A DNA stretch of 64,000 nt from Flavobacteriales bacterium (GTDB lineage: Bacteria > Bacteroidota > Bacteroidia > Flavobacteriales_D > Sanyastnellaceae). A program made the translations under genes and the position numbers. Positions 60,858 to 64,000 of this stretch are shown piece by piece. Under the pieces are notes generated by a model. That model ran no database searches. It was given only the letters and a program-made list of their open reading frames with translations, and had not been told where the DNA came from. The first letter of the stretch is position 1, and each line of letters begins with the position of its first letter. The stretch lies in the NCBI GenBank assembly GCA_015665315.1, contig JADFAK010000001.1:29970-93969 (forward strand), read 5' to 3'.

Positions 60858-61460
60858 ATGAGAATATTGATAATTGGTGGACAAGGAACCATAGGGAAAG
60901 TAGTAACCGATCATTTTTCTGTCAAGAACGATGTGTGCGTTGCTGGAAGAAGCAGTGGTGACGTCCACATTGATATAGCCAATAGTAAGTCTATCCAAGA
61001 AGGCTTAGAACAATTGGGAAAATTTGATGCTATCGTGTGCATTGCAGGAGAAGCTAAATGGGACAATTTCAAAGATCTATCTGAGGAGGATTATTATATC
61101 GGTCTAAGGAGCAAGCTCATGGGGCAGGTGAATCTTGTACGAATTGGCCAGAATTATTTGAATCCAAATGGTTCGATTACGCTGTCCACGGGGATCTTGG
61201 CAGATGATCCCGTTGTGAAAACGTCTAGTGCTGCCATGGTCAATGGTGGAATTCACAGTTTTGTACAGGCCGTAGCCCTGGAAATTGAAAATGGAATTCG
61301 GGTGAATGTGGTTTCATTGGGTATGGTCGAAGATGCGTATGAAAAGTACAAGGACTATTTCCCTGGCCACAATCCGGTCTCTATGAAGAAGGCTGTCAAC
61401 GCGTATGTGCGTAGTGTGCATGGAAAAGGAAATGGAGAAGTGATTCGGATGTACAATTAA
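60858..61460 (+). CDS. Short-chain dehydrogenase (SDR) lacking YxxxK
   Basis: About 200 residues: a Rossmann start (RILIIGGQGTIGKVV) with the GxxGxxG-type loop, DIANSKS, VCIAGEAKWD, STGILADDPV and EIENGIRVNVVSLGMVED. The usual Tyr-x-x-x-Lys is not found; the aligned part reads SAAMVNGGIHSFVQAVALE, as in a known atypical SDR subgroup. It may bind NAD(P) without classic activity. I prefer the ATG after an AAGAGAAAGAG stretch; one lies six codons upstream (60840). Confidence 0.85.
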   Translation: MRILIIGGQGTIGKVVTDHFSVKNDVCVAGRSSGDVHIDIANSKSIQEGLEQLGKFDAIVCIAGEAKWDNFKDLSEEDYYIGLRSKLMGQVNLVRIGQNYLNPNGSITLSTGILADDPVVKTSSAAMVNGGIHSFVQAVALEIENGIRVNVVSLGMVEDAYEKYKDYFPGHNPVSMKKAVNAYVRSVHGKGNGEVIRMYN

Positions 61461-61578
61461 TTGTCCTACACCAACCTGTAAGTAACGTGAGTCGGTGAAT
61501 TTCGGAATGGCAATTCCCACTTTCAGACGAAACCCTACAATTTAAAATCAGTATCACAGTTTGAACAATATGACTATC

Positions 61579-62922
61579 ATGAAAAACATTGCTCTCCTGT
61601 GCGTTCTTTTACTGATCACTTTTTCGGCTATGTCCCAAGTGCCTGCCGGTGATCGTATTATAGGTATGCAAATTGACGAAAGCGAGCTCGAAGATTACGA
61701 GTCTGCACTCGAACGGGCCAAGTCGATGTGTGCGTCTGTTGTCCACCTTTCCTTTTCTTGGGGAGCGATGGAGCCCGTGCCTACCGAAATAGGTGGTGAG
61801 CTTATTAGTCTGCTTGAAGTCGTTGACTTTTACTACCCCTCCCACGACCTCGCTGTCGAACTGAATATCCCCGTGTACAATACAGTAGTCAAAGACGTTC
61901 CTTCCGATCTTGTTGATGTCGATTTCGATGATCCGATCATGATTGAGCGTTTTGAAATTTTGCTCGACAGTGTATTTGCCCAGCTGGGAGAAGTCGAACT
62001 CGTGGCCTTGAACATAGGAAATGAAAGTGACGTGGTTCTCGGCATTGATGAGACTAAAATTCAAGAGTTCAAGACTTTTTTTACGGCCGTCAAACAATAT
62101 GCCAATGACCTTCACAACGATCTATATGGTAGCGATTTAAAGGTTGGAACCACGCTTACCTTCGAAGCTTTTGACAACGAATGGATGTGGCCTTTGTACG
62201 AGAGTTTGAACGAAGCAGCCGATATCGTCAGCGTCACCTACTACGGCATGACCGATGATTTTCAGGTCAAGGAGCCCATTGAAGTCATTGATGATTTAGG
62301 TGTGTTGGCGGCGCGCTATCCAGTGGGTACTAAGATGATTTATGTTGTCGAATTGGGCTATCCCACTAGTACGGTGAACGGAAGCAGCGAGTTCATGCAG
62401 GCCGAGTTTTTCGAACATGCCTTTTCGGCTTGGGACGTTTACATTGACCAAATTGCGATGCTCTCCATCTTCAAGTTGGCCGATTGGTCGCAAGAAGAAG
62501 TTGATTACTATGGCGAGTTTTATGGTCTGCCCGGAGTCGAAGGATTTACTGAGTTTTTACGTACCCTTGGATTGCGAACCTATGACGGAGAAGGCGAGGA
62601 CAAGGAAGCTGTCGAAGTGATCAAGTGTGCTGCGGGAATTCGAGATTTCTGTTTCACAGGATGTGCCACCGATCTGCTTGAAGTTGAAACTGACGAAAGG
62701 TTCAAGGCGTACCCCAATCCGAGCTCGGGCATAATTCACATTCAAGGAGATGCGACTTTGTATTCGAAAATTGCGGTCCGCACGATGATGGGCGCGGTGT
62801 TGGAAGAGTTTGGTTCGACCGACAAAATTGATCTCAGCCATCTGCCTGCTGGCATGTATATATTGCAGTTTTCGAAAGCCAACAACCCTTCGGCCGAGTC
62901 TCTATTAATCACGCTCCAATAG
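61579..62922 (+). CDS. Secreted TIM-barrel glycosidase-like protein with T9SS tail
   Basis: About 447 residues with a signal peptide (IALLCVLLLITFSAMSQ). The central part looks like a clan GH-A TIM barrel: VHLSFSWGAMEP near strand 2, ALNIGNESD as the acid/base Asn-Glu, and YVVELGYPTS as the nucleophile Glu. Galactanase-like (GH53) or GH5-like enzymes show such blocks. The C-terminus (about 365-447; AYPNPSSG, LPAGMYILQF) is a type A T9SS sorting domain. Upstream ATG (61570) and TTG (61561) are alternatives. It overlaps the convergent coaE end. Confidence 0.72.
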   Translation: MKNIALLCVLLLITFSAMSQVPAGDRIIGMQIDESELEDYESALERAKSMCASVVHLSFSWGAMEPVPTEIGGELISLLEVVDFYYPSHDLAVELNIPVYNTVVKDVPSDLVDVDFDDPIMIERFEILLDSVFAQLGEVELVALNIGNESDVVLGIDETKIQEFKTFFTAVKQYANDLHNDLYGSDLKVGTTLTFEAFDNEWMWPLYESLNEAADIVSVTYYGMTDDFQVKEPIEVIDDLGVLAARYPVGTKMIYVVELGYPTSTVNGSSEFMQAEFFEHAFSAWDVYIDQIAMLSIFKLADWSQEEVDYYGEFYGLPGVEGFTEFLRTLGLRTYDGEGEDKEAVEVIKCAAGIRDFCFTGCATDLLEVETDERFKAYPNPSSGIIHIQGDATLYSKIAVRTMMGAVLEEFGSTDKIDLSHLPAGMYILQFSKANNPSAESLLITLQ

Positions 62923-63492
62923 CAACATCTCGTCGTAAATAGCTTTCACCTGCGGAATTAGGGGGAGTTCTTCGTTATTCGTAATCTCAAAATCGGCGAG
63001 TTTCCTTTTTTGTTCGTCCGACCATTGATTTTTCATGCGTGCGCGTACCTGCTCCTCCGTAACACCATCTCTTTTCATAATCCGCGACAAGCGCAAATGC
63101 TGAGGACTAGTAACAAGAGCAGTTTTGGAACAGCGTTGTTGTCCGCCCGTCTCAAACAAAATAGCAGCCTCTTTAATCACGAATGGAGCGTCTTGTTCAG
63201 CGGCCCACGTATCAAATTTCAATGCGACTTCAGGGTGGATGATTCCGTTGAGTGCTTCCAGTTTCTGTTTGTCGCTAAAAACGATAGTAGCCAATTTCTC
63301 CCGATCCAATTTCCCATCGGGGAATAGATTTTCTCCCATGCTATTGGATACGAGTTCTTGAATCCGAACATCACCATAGCAGGCCTTGGCTTCACGATCG
63401 GAATCGAAGACAGGAATGCCCAGTGCGAGAAATAGTTGACACACGACACTTTTACCACTTCCAATACCTCCTGTAATTCCCAGTACTTTCAT
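62905..63492 (-). CDS. coaE: Dephospho-CoA kinase
   Basis: A 195-residue P-loop kinase for the final step of CoA synthesis. It starts MKVLGITGGIGSGKS (Walker A at 8-15), with VFDSDREAK, KLDREKLATIVFSD, IIHPEV and RMKNQWSDEQKRKLADFEI near the end. The chosen ATG removes ten codons that lie outside the family. An exact 16-mer element lies in its codons (HLRLSR). Confidence 0.96.
   Translation of the reverse strand: MKVLGITGGIGSGKSVVCQLFLALGIPVFDSDREAKACYGDVRIQELVSNSMGENLFPDGKLDREKLATIVFSDKQKLEALNGIIHPEVALKFDTWAAEQDAPFVIKEAAILFETGGQQRCSKTALVTSPQHLRLSRIMKRDGVTEEQVRARMKNQWSDEQKRKLADFEITNNEELPLIPQVKAIYDEMLLLERD
63084..63099 (+). repeat. Exact 16-mer hairpin-AAATG element (GCGACAAGCGCAAATG)
   Basis: Antisense within coaE, encoding HLRLSR there. 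Identical to 5920. Confidence 0.85.
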
Positions 63493-63610
63493 TTCAGGAC
63501 AAATATAGATTACAATTAGCAAGTGTGGAAGAAGTGGGGATTTGATCCTTTCCTGGGGGCGTTTATGTGGAGGATGCTTTCAAGCCAGCATTTGCATGCA
63601 AGTTGGCATG

Positions 63611-64000
63611 ACCCAACGGAGTAGGCATTTCGTCCTATTTATCTCTCCCTATTATCTCCTCCTATGGACGACGAGTGCCTTTTCTAAAATCTATTTCTAA
63701 ATCCTATTTCTATTATCTTGCACTGATAAAGAGAGAAATAGATTTTAGAAATACAGATTAGATAATAGTGGGTCTCTCGAAAACGAATGACAGTCCCATT
63801 TATATCTCTATTTAAAGTAGGAGAGCGAGTATTGAGATATTTGCCTTGTGCGCCCCGACCCCTAAAAACGCCCTAACCATGACCCAACGGAGTAAGCATT
63901 TCGCCCTATTTATCTCTCCCTATTATCTCCTCCTATGGACGACAAGTGCCTTTTCTAAAATCTATTTTTAAATCCTATTTCTATTATCTTGCACTTATAA
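63611..64000. repeat. 271-bp tandem repeat array with long inverted repeats
   Basis: ACCCAACGGA and CCTATGGACGAC recur at exactly 271 bases (63611/63882 and 63661/63932); the array runs off the window. Within unit 1, an 18-bp perfect inverted repeat (63681-63698 with 63734-63751) and a nested 9-bp one (CTATTATCT/AGATAATAG) can form a large fold. A short hairpin variant lies at 63839. Diverged copies lie at 46.5-46.7 kb. No gene is visible in the 478 bases after coaE. Confidence 0.75.
63839..63851 (-). repeat. Short hairpin-AAAT variant (GCACAAGGCAAAT)
   Basis: The first 13 bases of the 14-mer, with AAATA tail, in the repeat array. Confidence 0.4.

Noticed and set aside
1..64000. tRNA, rRNA, tmRNA or prophage integration sites
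   Set aside because: None could be recognised on either strand by eye; a covariance-model search would be needed to exclude them.

Overview
The window is chromosomal DNA from a member of the Bacteroidota, most likely a marine or freshwater Flavobacteriales-type bacterium. The signs are secreted proteins with type IX (T9SS) C-terminal sorting tails, long arrays of HYR-like Ig repeats, promoters with the TAnnTTTG -7 element, several TTG starts, and families typical of that phylum (DUF2807, haem-binding CxxCH proteins, PagL-like acyloxyacyl hydrolase, LytTR regulators). I cannot name the species.

Layout. 0-6 kb: 3' end of tsaD, an SRPBCC protein, a lipoprotein prolyl oligopeptidase, a LysM protein with a degenerate transglycosylase domain and a secreted dienelactone hydrolase. 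6.1-9.1 kb: an H-NOX / hybrid histidine kinase / LytTR operon, a probable nitric oxide sensing circuit. 9-18 kb: small membrane proteins, a haem-binding cytochrome, a PIG-V-like mannosyltransferase, a SAM hydrolase, phoH, purC, tsaC, cca, and a possible CNF1-like deamidase. 18-28.6 kb: envelope proteins, mazG, a Fic enzyme behind three operator-like repeats, an AT-rich block of unknown secreted proteins, a gluzincin metalloprotease, ArsC-like and YdeI/CDGSH proteins. 29-36 kb: one giant 2362-residue surface protein. 36.5-49 kb: M1 peptidase, SnoaL protein, a T9SS cargo protein, corA, two AHSA1 proteins, mscS, a repeat-rich gap and a secreted propeller-like protein. 49-56 kb: SF2 helicase, ung, then miaE, an EamA transporter, ribD, folD and ffh in a tightly packed minus-strand cluster. 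56.5-64 kb: a basic winged-helix-like protein, a DUF900-like hydrolase, an Nramp-like transporter with altered metal-site motifs, an SDR, a putative secreted glycosidase, coaE, and a repeat array running off the end.

The most striking signal is not a gene. Scattered over both strands, inside and outside genes, is a miniature element: a 3-4 bp G/C-rich stem, a loop of 3-6 nt, and directly after it AAAT, usually AAATG. Seven copies are nearly identical 16-mers (GCGACAAGCGCAAATG or GCGACGAGCGCAAATG). In the others, stem bases change in pairs (GCG/CGC, GCC/GGC, GCA/TGC, GCGC/GCGC) while the AAATG tail stays. I know no described element of this form. It may be a DNA-level recognition signal, such as an uptake signal, a single-strand hairpin substrate, or a Chi- or KOPS-like site. 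All positions and counts were read by hand.
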